A stretch of 40,012 nt of DNA from Neorhizobium sp. UBA3556. GTDB taxonomy: Bacteria; Pseudomonadota; Alphaproteobacteria; Rhizobiales; Rhizobiaceae. A program made the position numbers and the translations under genes. The stretch lies in the NCBI GenBank assembly GCA_002376235.1, contig DFNX01000007.1, positions 1 to 40,012 on the forward strand, read 5' to 3'. The notes under the pieces are model-generated. The model saw nothing but the letters and a program-made list of their open reading frames with translations. It searched no databases and was not told the origin of the DNA. Shown here one piece after another: positions 25,871 to 33,842 of the stretch (the stretch's first letter is position 1; each line of letters opens with the position of its first letter).

Positions 25871-26280
25871 CGGGAGGATATAAGGTAGGCTATCATAAAA
25901 ATTAGCCGTGCACGCAGAGTTGTCTGTCGAAATGCTTTGTCCTTACAAGCGGCGGGTTCATCACACTGGACAACGGTGGCACTAACGTCACCGCCCCTAT
26001 TTCCACAACTGGCTTTCGAGGATCGGCGTCAGAAGTTTCAACGCCGGACATCATCACGAAACGGCAAGTCCAACGCCGAAAACGCGACAGCCCTCTTCTC
26101 GTCCCGCAGGCACCGTCGGATCCGTGTTACTAGCCCCTTAAGGTCTTGAGCGGATTCGAACCAGCGATCGTTGTTTCTGGCCCGCTATGAATGGAGTAGT
26201 TTAGGTTTAGCTTGCTTCCGTCTTGCAACCTCGCATGCAAGACATATTATTGGCCACGTGCAATCATTTTCAGCGACCCA
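25871..26280. other. No gene recognised
   Basis: About 410 bases with no supported ORF. GGATTCGAACC at 26152-26162 resembles a tRNA T-arm read from the minus strand, but no tRNA can be folded around it. Confidence 0.45.
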
Positions 26281-26517
26281 ATGAACCAGCATAACCCTCT
26301 ATCCGAGCGCTCAGAACTCTCCGGCCGCTACACTGAAGGCGGCATCACCGTCGTTGTGGAAATCTTCCGCCCTTCAGGCCGTGATGATTGGCGGATGGAA
26401 GTGACAAGTCTAGAAGACCAGCTCACCGACTGGAATGAACCGTTCGCTTCTGCACATGAGGCATGGGAAGAGTTCATCTATGTCGTCAATACGGAAGGTC
26501 TCGCGGTTTTCCTCTAG
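26281..26517 (+). CDS. Small hypothetical protein
   Basis: 78 residues from the ATG at 26281. Soluble and acidic, with beta-rich alternation (SGRYTEGGITVVVEIFRPSG, then DDWRMEVTSLED) and a C-terminal helix (SAHEAWEEFIYVVNTEGLAV). I recognise it as a rhizobial conserved-hypothetical type without known function. It is followed 28 bases later by a second small gene in the same direction, so the pair may be an operon. Downstream both are cut off by IS6 debris. Confidence 0.6.
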   Translation: MNQHNPLSERSELSGRYTEGGITVVVEIFRPSGRDDWRMEVTSLEDQLTDWNEPFASAHEAWEEFIYVVNTEGLAVFL

Positions 26518-26545
26518 GCACTTTCAACCTCATCGGAGATGCAGA

Positions 26546-26866
26546 TTGGCGATCGACCGCGACAGGCGGCGAATGATTTTCGATCGGGTTCGCACCAAGG
26601 CGTTGTTGTCGAGGATGCCCATCAACAATGCCCCAGAGCTCCTGGCATGGATCGAGCTCTGGATCATTGGCGATTTCGACATGTCTGAGCTGAGGTTTCG
26701 ATACAACGACTTTACAGTCCGCCGAGCCCAGCGATCTAGGTCTATCCCTAGCACATTAGATGGCATCGTACATTGTCTCGCACCAGACGGTCCGACTTTG
26801 GGCGAAGAAATTTGGCCGGACTTTTGCCAACGACATCCGCCGTCGATCATCCGGCCGGATCGGTGA
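26546..26866 (+). CDS. Small hypothetical protein whose 3' end runs into an IS6 remnant
   Basis: 106 residues from a TTG at 26546 with GGAG seven bases upstream. Residues 1-72 look genuine: RDRRRMIFDRVRTKALLSRM, then ELLAWIELWIIGDFDMSELR and RFRYNDFTV. The part around WIIGDFDMSELR recalls the GEI-helix of small VbhA-like antitoxins, a weak resemblance only. From residue 73 (position 26762) the frame enters the IS6-derived element, so the last 34 residues are not native. Confidence 0.45.
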   Translation: MAIDRDRRRMIFDRVRTKALLSRMPINNAPELLAWIELWIIGDFDMSELRFRYNDFTVRRAQRSRSIPSTLDGIVHCLAPDGPTLGEEIWPDFCQRHPPSIIRPDR

Positions 26867-27284
26867 CAAAAGTCCGGCCAAACGCCTGATGCGCAAATTG
26901 CTGATAGGTCAAGGTCGAGCGCCGCGTGTGATGATCACCGACAAACTGCGCTCATACGGCGCAGCGAAGCAGGAAATCATGCCAGGTGTCGAGCACCGCT
27001 CCCATAAAGGCTTGAGCAATCGAGCGGAGAATTCCCACCAGCCAGTCCGACGGCGAGAGCGGATCATGAAGCGCTGCAAGTCAAAGCGGGATCTACAACG
27101 CTTCGTCTCCATCCATGATCCGATCGCCAACCTCTTCCACATCCCGCGCCACGATATTTCCTCCGGCCACCATCGCGAACTACGCGCCGCCGCCATGAGC
27201 ATGTGGGCGGAAATCGCTCGTGCATGAGCGGTGCCCGCGGAAAGCGTCATCCCCTTGCTTATAAGCCGTTAACTTTACGATGCC
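26762..27284 (+). mobile_element. Internally deleted IS6-family element
   Basis: The right end GGCATCGTAAAGTTAAC (reverse complement of 27268-27284) lies 57 bases after the transposase stop. The right-hand copy has the matching distance of 58 bases. On the left, GGCATCGTA at 26762-26770 repeats the first nine bases of the inverted repeat but runs straight into mid-transposase sequence, so the front of the gene is missing. At 523 bp the element is well short of a full IS6. No 8-bp target duplication is seen (CATTAGAT versus TCAAAAGA). Confidence 0.7.
26771..27227 (+). pseudogene. IS6-family transposase remnant
   Basis: The frame reads VSHQTVRLWAKKFGRTFAND, then GRIGDK joined directly to SPAKRLMRKLLIGQGRAPRV. 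Intact relatives have roughly 45 residues between GDK and AKRLM, holding the first two catalytic aspartates of the DDE triad. These are gone. The rest (MITDKLRSYGAAK, HRSHKGLSNRAENSHQPVRR, ERIMKR) is well kept and ends in EIARA. The N-terminal 40 or so residues are also lost. It cannot transpose by itself. Confidence 0.88.
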
Positions 27285-27319
27285 TTCAAAAGAGTTCGCG
27301 CGCCATACCCTTGCCTGCA

Positions 27320-28321
27320 TCATCCGCCCTTGACGGATTCGCGCCAGACCAGATCAGCGGTCATTCGGCAAAACTGGCCACTATCCGTCATTGGCTGGCT
27401 CAGCCATGAAACGGCTTCTTCGGCAATACGGTCCACCGGCTGGGCAAACGTGGTGAGTTGATAGGATGACCAGGAGGATTGCTCGATATCGTCGAAACCG
27501 ATGACACAAAGATCACACGGCACGGCCAGCTTGAACTGATGGCGGGCGGTATCCATCACGCCGCAGGCCAGAAGATCGTTTGCGCAGAAAATCGCGTCCG
27601 GCCGCACCTCGCGCGTCAGCAATCGTTGCGCCAGCACGACACCACTCTGGTAACGGGTCGGCCCGAAACGCTCGACGGTCACGTCTAAACCGAACTCCTG
27701 TCCTGCTGCACGAAAACCCTCTTCGCGCGCCATCAGGCTGGGTGTGCCGACATCGGAATTGGCGAAGGCGAAACTACGGCAGCCGGCTCGCTGGAACGCG
27801 ATGAAGCCACGCCGCGCCGCCTCACGGTCATGCAGATTTATCATCAACGCACCCTGCCGCTCCTCATCGCGATTGATGAGAACAAGTCGCTGACCGCTTT
27901 TCACGCAAAGATCGGTGATCGATTTGTCCGGCATTCCTGACAGGACGATAGAGGCATCGGCACGATAGCTGATAGCGAGCTTCAAGGCTTCGTCGACGCT
28001 TCTGTCCGAACGGTCCGTGTTGATCAACATGGCGATCTTCGAGGCGTTTTGAAGGTGCCGGGAGATCGCGCGAATCAGGCTCGCACGATAGGGCGTATCC
28101 ATCTCGGAGACGATAAGACAGACGATGCCGCTCTCGTTGCGCATCAGCCCGCGGGCGAGATGATTGACGTGATAACCGAGCGCCTCCGCCGCTTCCATCA
28201 CACGGCGGCGGGTCTCTTTGGAGACGCTGGCACCGGGCGTGAAGGTACGCGATACGGCCGAGCGCGACACGCCTGCCAGGTCCGCAACTTCCTTGGCGCT
28301 TACGAATATCTTCTGGCTCAC
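27320..28321 (-). CDS. LacI-family regulator of the organophosphate uptake cluster
   Basis: 333 residues from the GTG at 28321 with GGGAG eight bases upstream; the frame is open further but lacks a site there. The N-terminal HTH reads VSAKEVADLAGVSRSAVSRT with hinge VNHLARGLMRN. The effector domain carries the family landmarks AIFCANDLLACGVMD and CVIGFDDIEQSSW. It is divergent from the AfuA-like gene. Two matched operators TTGCA-N6-TGCAA flank the shared promoter region, so it probably represses both directions. Confidence 0.92.
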   Translation of the reverse strand: MSQKIFVSAKEVADLAGVSRSAVSRTFTPGASVSKETRRRVMEAAEALGYHVNHLARGLMRNESGIVCLIVSEMDTPYRASLIRAISRHLQNASKIAMLINTDRSDRSVDEALKLAISYRADASIVLSGMPDKSITDLCVKSGQRLVLINRDEERQGALMINLHDREAARRGFIAFQRAGCRSFAFANSDVGTPSLMAREEGFRAAGQEFGLDVTVERFGPTRYQSGVVLAQRLLTREVRPDAIFCANDLLACGVMDTARHQFKLAVPCDLCVIGFDDIEQSSWSSYQLTTFAQPVDRIAEEAVSWLSQPMTDSGQFCRMTADLVWRESVKGG

Positions 28322-28351
28322 GACACACTCCCATGCTTTTCCTGCATCTTT

Positions 28352-28367
28352 TTGCAAGGGAGTGCAA
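28352..28367. promoter_or_regulatory. LacI-type operator, regulator side
   Basis: TTGCAAGGGAGTGCAA is a TTGCA-N6-TGCAA palindrome; its reverse complement TTGCACTCCCTTGCAA differs from the importer-side site in two bases. It lies 30 bases upstream of the regulator's start codon, suiting autoregulation. Confidence 0.75.
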
Positions 28368-28420
28368 CATGTGTATGACATCGCATATATGCACATCACG
28401 CGGCCGCAGCATATTTTAAG

Positions 28421-28465
28421 TTGACAATCCGCATGAACGCGTGAAACTTTTGCACACGCTTGCAA
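28421..28465 (+). promoter_or_regulatory. Promoter of the AfuABC-like operon with LacI operator
   Basis: A perfect -35 box TTGACA at 28421-28426 is followed by a probable -10 near 28444-28449. TTGCACACGCTTGCAA (28450-28465) immediately follows and would cover the transcription start. The centre is 98 bp from the partner operator at 28352-28367, a distance that could allow looping. Confidence 0.75.
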
Positions 28466-28509
28466 GAGCGAGATGATGTGGAGGCGTCATCCAAATCTGG
28501 GAGGATATC

Positions 28510-29535
28510 ATGCGTCTTGCTTTGATGGCGTCGGCCGCTCTGGCCGGCCTGATTATGAATTCGTCGGCGACCAAAGCCGCCGAAGATCTCAACCTCATAT
28601 GTTCCGCCGATGTGGTGATCTGTGAAATGATGCAGCAGATGTTCGAGAAGGATACCGGCATCAAGGTCAATATGGTGCGGCTGTCTTCGGGCGAAACCTA
28701 TGCGAAGGTTCGTGCCGAGGCACGCAATCCGAAAACTGATATCTGGTGGGCCGGCACCGGCGACCCCCACCTGCAAGCAGCCTCCGAAGGGTTGACGCAG
28801 GAATACAAGTCGCCGCATCTCGACGAATTGCAGGACTGGGCGAAAAAGCAGGCGGAAAGCTCAGGCTACAAGACTGTCGGTGTTTACGCCGGCGCGCTCG
28901 GCTGGGGCTACAATACCGATCTGTTCAAGCAGAAGAACTACAAGGAGCCGAAATGCTGGGCCGACCTTCTGGACCCTGCGCTGAAGGGCGAGATCCAGAT
29001 GGCAAACCCGAATTCGTCCGGCACCGCGTATACGGCATTGGCATCGCTCGTTCAGATCATGGGCGAGGACAAGGCTTTCGATTATCTGAAACAGCTCAAC
29101 GCCAATGTCTCGCAATATACCAAATCCGGCTCGGCACCGGTGAAGGCGGCGGCACGCGGTGAAACCGGGCTCGGCATTGTGTTCATGCATGACGCCGTGG
29201 CCCAGACGGTCGAGGGTTTCCCGGTCAAGTCGATCGCGCCTTGCGAAGGCACCGGTTACGAGATCGGCTCGATGTCGATCATCAAGGGTGCCCGCAATCT
29301 GGAAAGCGCCAAGAAATGGTATGACTGGGCGCTCACGGCCGAAGTGCAGTCGCACATGAAGGAGGCGAAATCCTTCCAGCTGCCGTCCAACAAGACGGCA
29401 GAGGTTCCCAAGGAATCGCCGCGCTTCGAGGACATCAAGCTGATCGACTACGACTTCAAGACCTATGGCGATCCGACCGAGCGCAAGAAGCTGCTGGAAC
29501 GCTGGGACAAGGAAATCGGCGCCAACGCCAACTGA
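28510..29535 (+). CDS. ABC solute-binding protein, AfuA/Fbp type
   Basis: 341 residues with a signal peptide (residues 1-22, cleavage near TKA). The mature part shows the type-II binding fold of the iron/phosphonate/sugar-phosphate group: ICSADVVICEMMQQMFEKDT, IWWAGTGDPHLQAASEG, and LGWGYNTDLF. AfuA relatives once called iron-binding were later shown to bind hexose phosphates, and the tyrosines expected for ferric iron are not clustered here. The phosphatase and ugp genes downstream favour an organophosphate. GGGAGG precedes the ATG. Substrate is inferred. Confidence 0.85.
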   Translation: MRLALMASAALAGLIMNSSATKAAEDLNLICSADVVICEMMQQMFEKDTGIKVNMVRLSSGETYAKVRAEARNPKTDIWWAGTGDPHLQAASEGLTQEYKSPHLDELQDWAKKQAESSGYKTVGVYAGALGWGYNTDLFKQKNYKEPKCWADLLDPALKGEIQMANPNSSGTAYTALASLVQIMGEDKAFDYLKQLNANVSQYTKSGSAPVKAAARGETGLGIVFMHDAVAQTVEGFPVKSIAPCEGTGYEIGSMSIIKGARNLESAKKWYDWALTAEVQSHMKEAKSFQLPSNKTAEVPKESPRFEDIKLIDYDFKTYGDPTERKKLLERWDKEIGANAN

Positions 29536-29613
29536 TCCCATCCGTCTCTGCCGCGCTTCGATAGCCGGGGCGCGGCATGATCGACTTGTCCTGTGATGAG
29601 GTCGCATCGAACC

Positions 29614-31845
29614 ATGAACAATCGCAATCGCAGACTGGATATCGTGCTGGCGCTTGGCGCTGCCGCAATGCTGCTCCTTCCCTGGTATCGCATCGAACAG
29701 GGTTTTTATGCCTTTACCTGGCTCTCCGATTTCCCCGGCGAACCGGAGGCGGCACCCGGCACCCTGCAAATCCTTCTGCATGGCCGTGTCTGGCTGATCG
29801 CGGTTCTTTTCGCCTACGGGCTTGCACTTGCCGCCCGCTTTACTGCTGATCCGATGCGGCGCGGAAAACTGCTCGCTCTTGCCGGTGGCTTCGGCGTGCT
29901 TTTCCTGGCAATGCAGGGGCTGGCTATCGGCGCCACCGGCTTTACCTGGACGATCAGCGAAACGATCTTTGGTCCGCTTGCCGACGGCCAGCCCTCGATG
30001 GGGGCGGGCGCGGTGCTTTCCGCCATTTGCTTCGTGCTGATGTTTGCTTTCGGCCTTGCCGAGCGCGGCGTCATGCGCGGCGATGCTTTCGTAGTCGCCA
30101 CCATTTCGATGCTGGTCTTTCTCGTCGCCGTCTTCGTGTTTTATCCAATCGGCTCCATGTTCATCGGCGCCTTTCAGGATTTCGATGGCTCCGTCAACTT
30201 CGACGGATTTTCCCGCAATTTCGTGGATTCATCGATCTGGAGCCTCGATTGCATCATTGGCGGCGCGCGCTGCGGCGTGGCATGGCGCACCCTGTTCCTC
30301 GCCATCATGACGGCGGCTGGTTCGACCGCGCTCGGCCTTGCCTTTGCGCTGGTCGCCACCCGCACGCGCTTTCCCTTCAAGAAGGGCCTGCGGCTCCTCA
30401 CCATCCTGCCGATCATCACGCCACCCTTCGTGATCGGTCTGGCGCTGACGCTTCTGTTCGGCCGCGCCGGCATTGTCACGCAGGGCCTGTCCTCGACCTT
30501 CGGCATCGAACCGAGCCGCTGGCTTTATGGCTTGACCGGTATCTGGATCGCACAAGTCCTGTCCTTCACACCAATTTCCTTCCTCGTGCTGATCGGCGTG
30601 GTCGAGGGCGTCAGCCCGTCGATGGAAGAGGCCTCGCAGACCCTGCGGGCCAACCGCTGGCGTACGTTCTGGCGTGTCTCGCTGCCGCTGATGAAACCCG
30701 GTCTCGCCAATGCATTCCTGATCGGGTTTATCGAGAGCATGGCCGATTTCGGCAATCCTCTCGTGCTTGGCGGTTCGCACGGTGTTCTATCGACGGAAAT
30801 CTTCTTCGCCGTCGTCGGCTCGCAGAACGATCCGGCCCGCGCCGCCGTGCTCGCCATGATCCTGCTCGGTTTCACGCTGTCGGCATTCCTCACCCAGCGC
30901 ATCTGGCTGTCGGGCAAAAATTTCGCCACCGTTACCGGCAAGGGCGATAGCGGCGCCCACATCGCCCTGCCGCGGCCACTGTCGATCGGCGTGCATGCGG
31001 TCGTCATCCCCTGGATGATCTTCACCCTTGTCGTCTACGGCATGATCCTGTTCGGCGGTGTCGTCAAAACCTGGGGGCTCGACAACAGTTTGACGCTTGC
31101 GCATTACGCCAAGGCCTTTTCCATCACCTTCCGCGACGGCTCTCTGGTCTGGACCGGAGTTGCCTGGAACTCGTTCTGGACGACGATGGAGATCGCGCTG
31201 ATTGCAGCACCGCTGACGGCGGCCGTCGGGCTCGCCACCGCTTACGTCATCGTGCGGCAAAAGTTTGCCGGGCGCGAGCTGTTCGAATTCGCACTGATGA
31301 TGAGTTTTGCCATTCCCGGCACGGTCATCGGCATCAGCTACATCATGGCCTTCAACCTGCCGCCTTTGGAAATGACCGGCACAGCGCTGATCCTGATCGC
31401 CTGCTTCGTGTTTCGCAATATGCCGGTCGGCGTGCGCGGCGGCATCGCGGCCATGAGCCAGTTGGACAAGAGCCTCGACGAAGCCTCGATGACATTGCGC
31501 GCCACCAGCTTCCGCACCGCCCGCAAGGTGATCCTGCCGCTCCTGCGCCCCGCCATCACGGCAGCGCTGGTCTATTCCTTCGTGCGCGCCATCACCTCGA
31601 TCAGCGCCGTCGTTTTCCTCGTCAGCGCTCAGTACAACATGGCGACATCCTATATCGTCGGGCTGGTGGAAAACGGCGAATACGGTGTCGCCATCGCCTA
31701 TTCCTCCATGCTGATCGTGGTGATGATCACCGTCATCACAGGGTTCCAGCTTCTGGTCGGCGAGCGGCGGTTGCGGCGTGAAAACCGTGTCGCGGGCCTC
31801 AGCCAGCCGAACCTTCCCGTCATTTCCGAGGAGAAAACCGCATGA
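29614..31845 (+). CDS. Fused two-domain ABC permease (AfuB/FbpB type)
   Basis: 743 residues from the ATG at 29614 (GAGG about 11 bases upstream; starts at 29593 and 29596 have none). An extra N-terminal membrane region of about 180 residues precedes two complete permease domains. Each has its own EAA loop: EEASQTLRANRWRTFWRVSL and DEASMTLRATSFRTARKVIL. One chain therefore makes the whole pore, as in Fbp, Afu and phosphonate importers. It overlaps the ATPase start by four bases. Confidence 0.9.
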   Translation: MNNRNRRLDIVLALGAAAMLLLPWYRIEQGFYAFTWLSDFPGEPEAAPGTLQILLHGRVWLIAVLFAYGLALAARFTADPMRRGKLLALAGGFGVLFLAMQGLAIGATGFTWTISETIFGPLADGQPSMGAGAVLSAICFVLMFAFGLAERGVMRGDAFVVATISMLVFLVAVFVFYPIGSMFIGAFQDFDGSVNFDGFSRNFVDSSIWSLDCIIGGARCGVAWRTLFLAIMTAAGSTALGLAFALVATRTRFPFKKGLRLLTILPIITPPFVIGLALTLLFGRAGIVTQGLSSTFGIEPSRWLYGLTGIWIAQVLSFTPISFLVLIGVVEGVSPSMEEASQTLRANRWRTFWRVSLPLMKPGLANAFLIGFIESMADFGNPLVLGGSHGVLSTEIFFAVVGSQNDPARAAVLAMILLGFTLSAFLTQRIWLSGKNFATVTGKGDSGAHIALPRPLSIGVHAVVIPWMIFTLVVYGMILFGGVVKTWGLDNSLTLAHYAKAFSITFRDGSLVWTGVAWNSFWTTMEIALIAAPLTAAVGLATAYVIVRQKFAGRELFEFALMMSFAIPGTVIGISYIMAFNLPPLEMTGTALILIACFVFRNMPVGVRGGIAAMSQLDKSLDEASMTLRATSFRTARKVILPLLRPAITAALVYSFVRAITSISAVVFLVSAQYNMATSYIVGLVENGEYGVAIAYSSMLIVVMITVITGFQLLVGERRLRRENRVAGLSQPNLPVISEEKTA

Positions 31846-32900
31846 CCAGAAATGCCGGTTCGGTCACGTTCCAGAATGTCCGCAAGACGTTTGGCGCATT
31901 CACGGCCATTGCCGACCTGTCGCTGACGGTAGAGCCAGGCACGCTGGTGACGCTGCTCGGGCCCTCCGGCTGCGGCAAGACGACGACCTTGCGCATGCTG
32001 GCAGGGCTCGAACACCCGACCTCCGGTCGCATCCTGATCGGCGGCAAGGACGTCACCATGCTGCCCGCCAACGAGCGCGATGTGTCCATGGTGTTTCAGT
32101 CCTACGCGCTGTTTCCGCATATGAACTCGCTCGACAATGTCGCCTATGGGCTGGAATCCTCCGGCGTGCCGAAAAAGGAAGCACGGCAGAAGGCCGAACA
32201 CGGGCTGGAACTCGTCGGCCTTGCCGGCATGGGCGGGCGGCTTCCGGCAGAACTGTCGGGCGGTCAGCAGCAACGCGTGGCGGTGGCCCGCGCACTGGTT
32301 CTCGAACCGCAGGTGCTTTTGCTGGACGAGCCGCTTTCCAATCTCGACGCCCGCCTGCGCCGTCGGGTGCGCACCGAAATCCGCGAATTGCAGCAAAGGC
32401 TGCAGTTTACTGCTGTCTACGTCACCCACGATCAAGACGAGGCGCTGGCCGTCTCCGACCAAATCATCGTGATGAAGGATGGCGTGATCGCCCAGCAGGG
32501 TTCACCACGGGAACTGTACGAAGCGCCGGCCTCTCCCTTCATCGCCGATTTTATCGGTGAGGCGAATGTCGTGCCCTGCGAGGTTATCGAAGTCCGTGGG
32601 GCGGAAGCAACGATCAGTATCGAGGGACTGCAGCATGTCGTGCCGGCACGCGGTGCGCGACCCGGCAGAAGCCAGCTTGCCGTGCGCCCCAGCGCCATCA
32701 CGCTGGAACCGGCGGAAACGGCCGCTTTCCCGGGCCGGATCAGCCACGCGGCCTATCTCGGGGATCATATCGAATATGAGGCGGAAACGAGCGGCGGGAC
32801 CCTTTTTATCGTAGACCCGTCGGTCGACCGCCCGCTTGCCCCCGGCACGAATGTCGCAATCGGCTTCAAGAACCGCGGCATCGCCATCATCGCGCAGTGA
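31842..32900 (+). CDS. ABC importer ATP-binding protein (AfuC/FbpC type)
   Basis: 352 residues. Walker A GPSGCGKTTT near residue 40, Q-loop MVFQSYALFPHM, signature LSGGQQQRVA, Walker B LLLDEPLSNLD and switch histidine VTHDQDEALA are intact. A TOBE-type regulatory domain follows (about 280-350). ATGA overlap with the fused permease gene indicates coupled expression of the complete importer. Confidence 0.93.
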   Translation: MTRNAGSVTFQNVRKTFGAFTAIADLSLTVEPGTLVTLLGPSGCGKTTTLRMLAGLEHPTSGRILIGGKDVTMLPANERDVSMVFQSYALFPHMNSLDNVAYGLESSGVPKKEARQKAEHGLELVGLAGMGGRLPAELSGGQQQRVAVARALVLEPQVLLLDEPLSNLDARLRRRVRTEIRELQQRLQFTAVYVTHDQDEALAVSDQIIVMKDGVIAQQGSPRELYEAPASPFIADFIGEANVVPCEVIEVRGAEATISIEGLQHVVPARGARPGRSQLAVRPSAITLEPAETAAFPGRISHAAYLGDHIEYEAETSGGTLFIVDPSVDRPLAPGTNVAIGFKNRGIAIIAQ

Positions 32901-32933
32901 CGCGCCTTCAACATTTCAAAGGACGGATTGCCC

Positions 32934-33755
32934 ATGACAGCAGAAGACGAAGAGATCACAGCACGCTGGAAACTGGCGGAACGCATCGCCGTCGAGGCCG
33001 GCAAGCTGGCGTTCGGATATTTTAACCGTCGAGAGACGCTGGTGATCGAAAGCAAGGGCGACCCACAGGACGTCGTTTCGATTGCCGATCGCAACGTGGA
33101 GGAACTGATCCGCAGCCGCACCGGAGAAGCTTTTGGCGCTGACGGTTTTCTCGGCGAGGAATATGGCCTGACCGGCGGCGGAAGCGGCTTTACCTGGGTG
33201 GTCGATCCGATCGACGGCACAAGCCCCTTCGTGCATGGCATGCCGAACTGGTGCGTCTCGATCGCCGTTCTTTATAGGGGCGAGCCGGTGGTCGGCGTCA
33301 TCCATGTGCCCTGCCATGACGAACTCTATTCGAGCGCGCTCGGCCAAGGCGCGACGCTCAACGGCAAGGCACTCAAGCTCGATGCGGAAAAGACCATACG
33401 CAATGCCGTGACCGGCATCGGCGCCAACCATCATGTCACGCCCCAATCGGTCGCCAAGATCGTCGAGGACCTTCTTGCCAGCGGCGGAAATTTCGTGCGG
33501 CTGGGCTCCGGCGCATTGATGCTGGCCTATGTCGCGGCGGGTCGACTTGTGGGTTATTATGAGCCCTACATGCATGCATGGGATTGTCTTGGCGGATATT
33601 GCCTTGTGCGCGAGGCGGGCGGCTGGTTTCTGCCGTTTCCGATTGAAGGCGAGCGGCTGACCAAGGGCGCACCGGTTCTGGCAACCGGTCCCGGCGCTAT
33701 CGACGATCTGCAACGCATCGCCGGCATCACGACCGGAGGTGTCGCCGCCGCGTGA
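32934..33755 (+). CDS. Inositol-monophosphatase-family phosphatase
   Basis: 273 residues from the ATG at 32934, with AAGGACG nine bases upstream. Metal-binding residues of the family are all seen: GEE at 74-76, DPIDGT at 91-96 and the late WDCLGG. No signal peptide, so it acts in the cytoplasm. Family members hydrolyse inositol phosphate, histidinol phosphate, fructose bisphosphate or 3'-phosphoadenosine phosphate; which one applies here is not evident. Placement 33 bases after the AfuC-like gene suggests it removes phosphate from the imported ester. Confidence 0.88.
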   Translation: MTAEDEEITARWKLAERIAVEAGKLAFGYFNRRETLVIESKGDPQDVVSIADRNVEELIRSRTGEAFGADGFLGEEYGLTGGGSGFTWVVDPIDGTSPFVHGMPNWCVSIAVLYRGEPVVGVIHVPCHDELYSSALGQGATLNGKALKLDAEKTIRNAVTGIGANHHVTPQSVAKIVEDLLASGGNFVRLGSGALMLAYVAAGRLVGYYEPYMHAWDCLGGYCLVREAGGWFLPFPIEGERLTKGAPVLATGPGAIDDLQRIAGITTGGVAAA

Positions 33756-33842
33756 CGGCAGGGAAATGACGAGACCGGGGAGGGGCTCGAACATACCGCC
33801 TTATGGCGGCAGGCCAATTCATGGAAAGGGAGGAAATCGACC

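Noticed and set aside
26152..26162. GGATTCGAACC, a tRNA T-arm-like sequence on the minus strand
   Set aside because: The flanking bases do not form a proper T-stem, and no D-arm, anticodon arm or CCA end can be placed.
26736..26751. CTAGGTCTATCCCTAG as a further member of the shared palindrome family
   Set aside because: The ends match, but the conserved CCTTnG centre is absent and it lies inside a small ORF.
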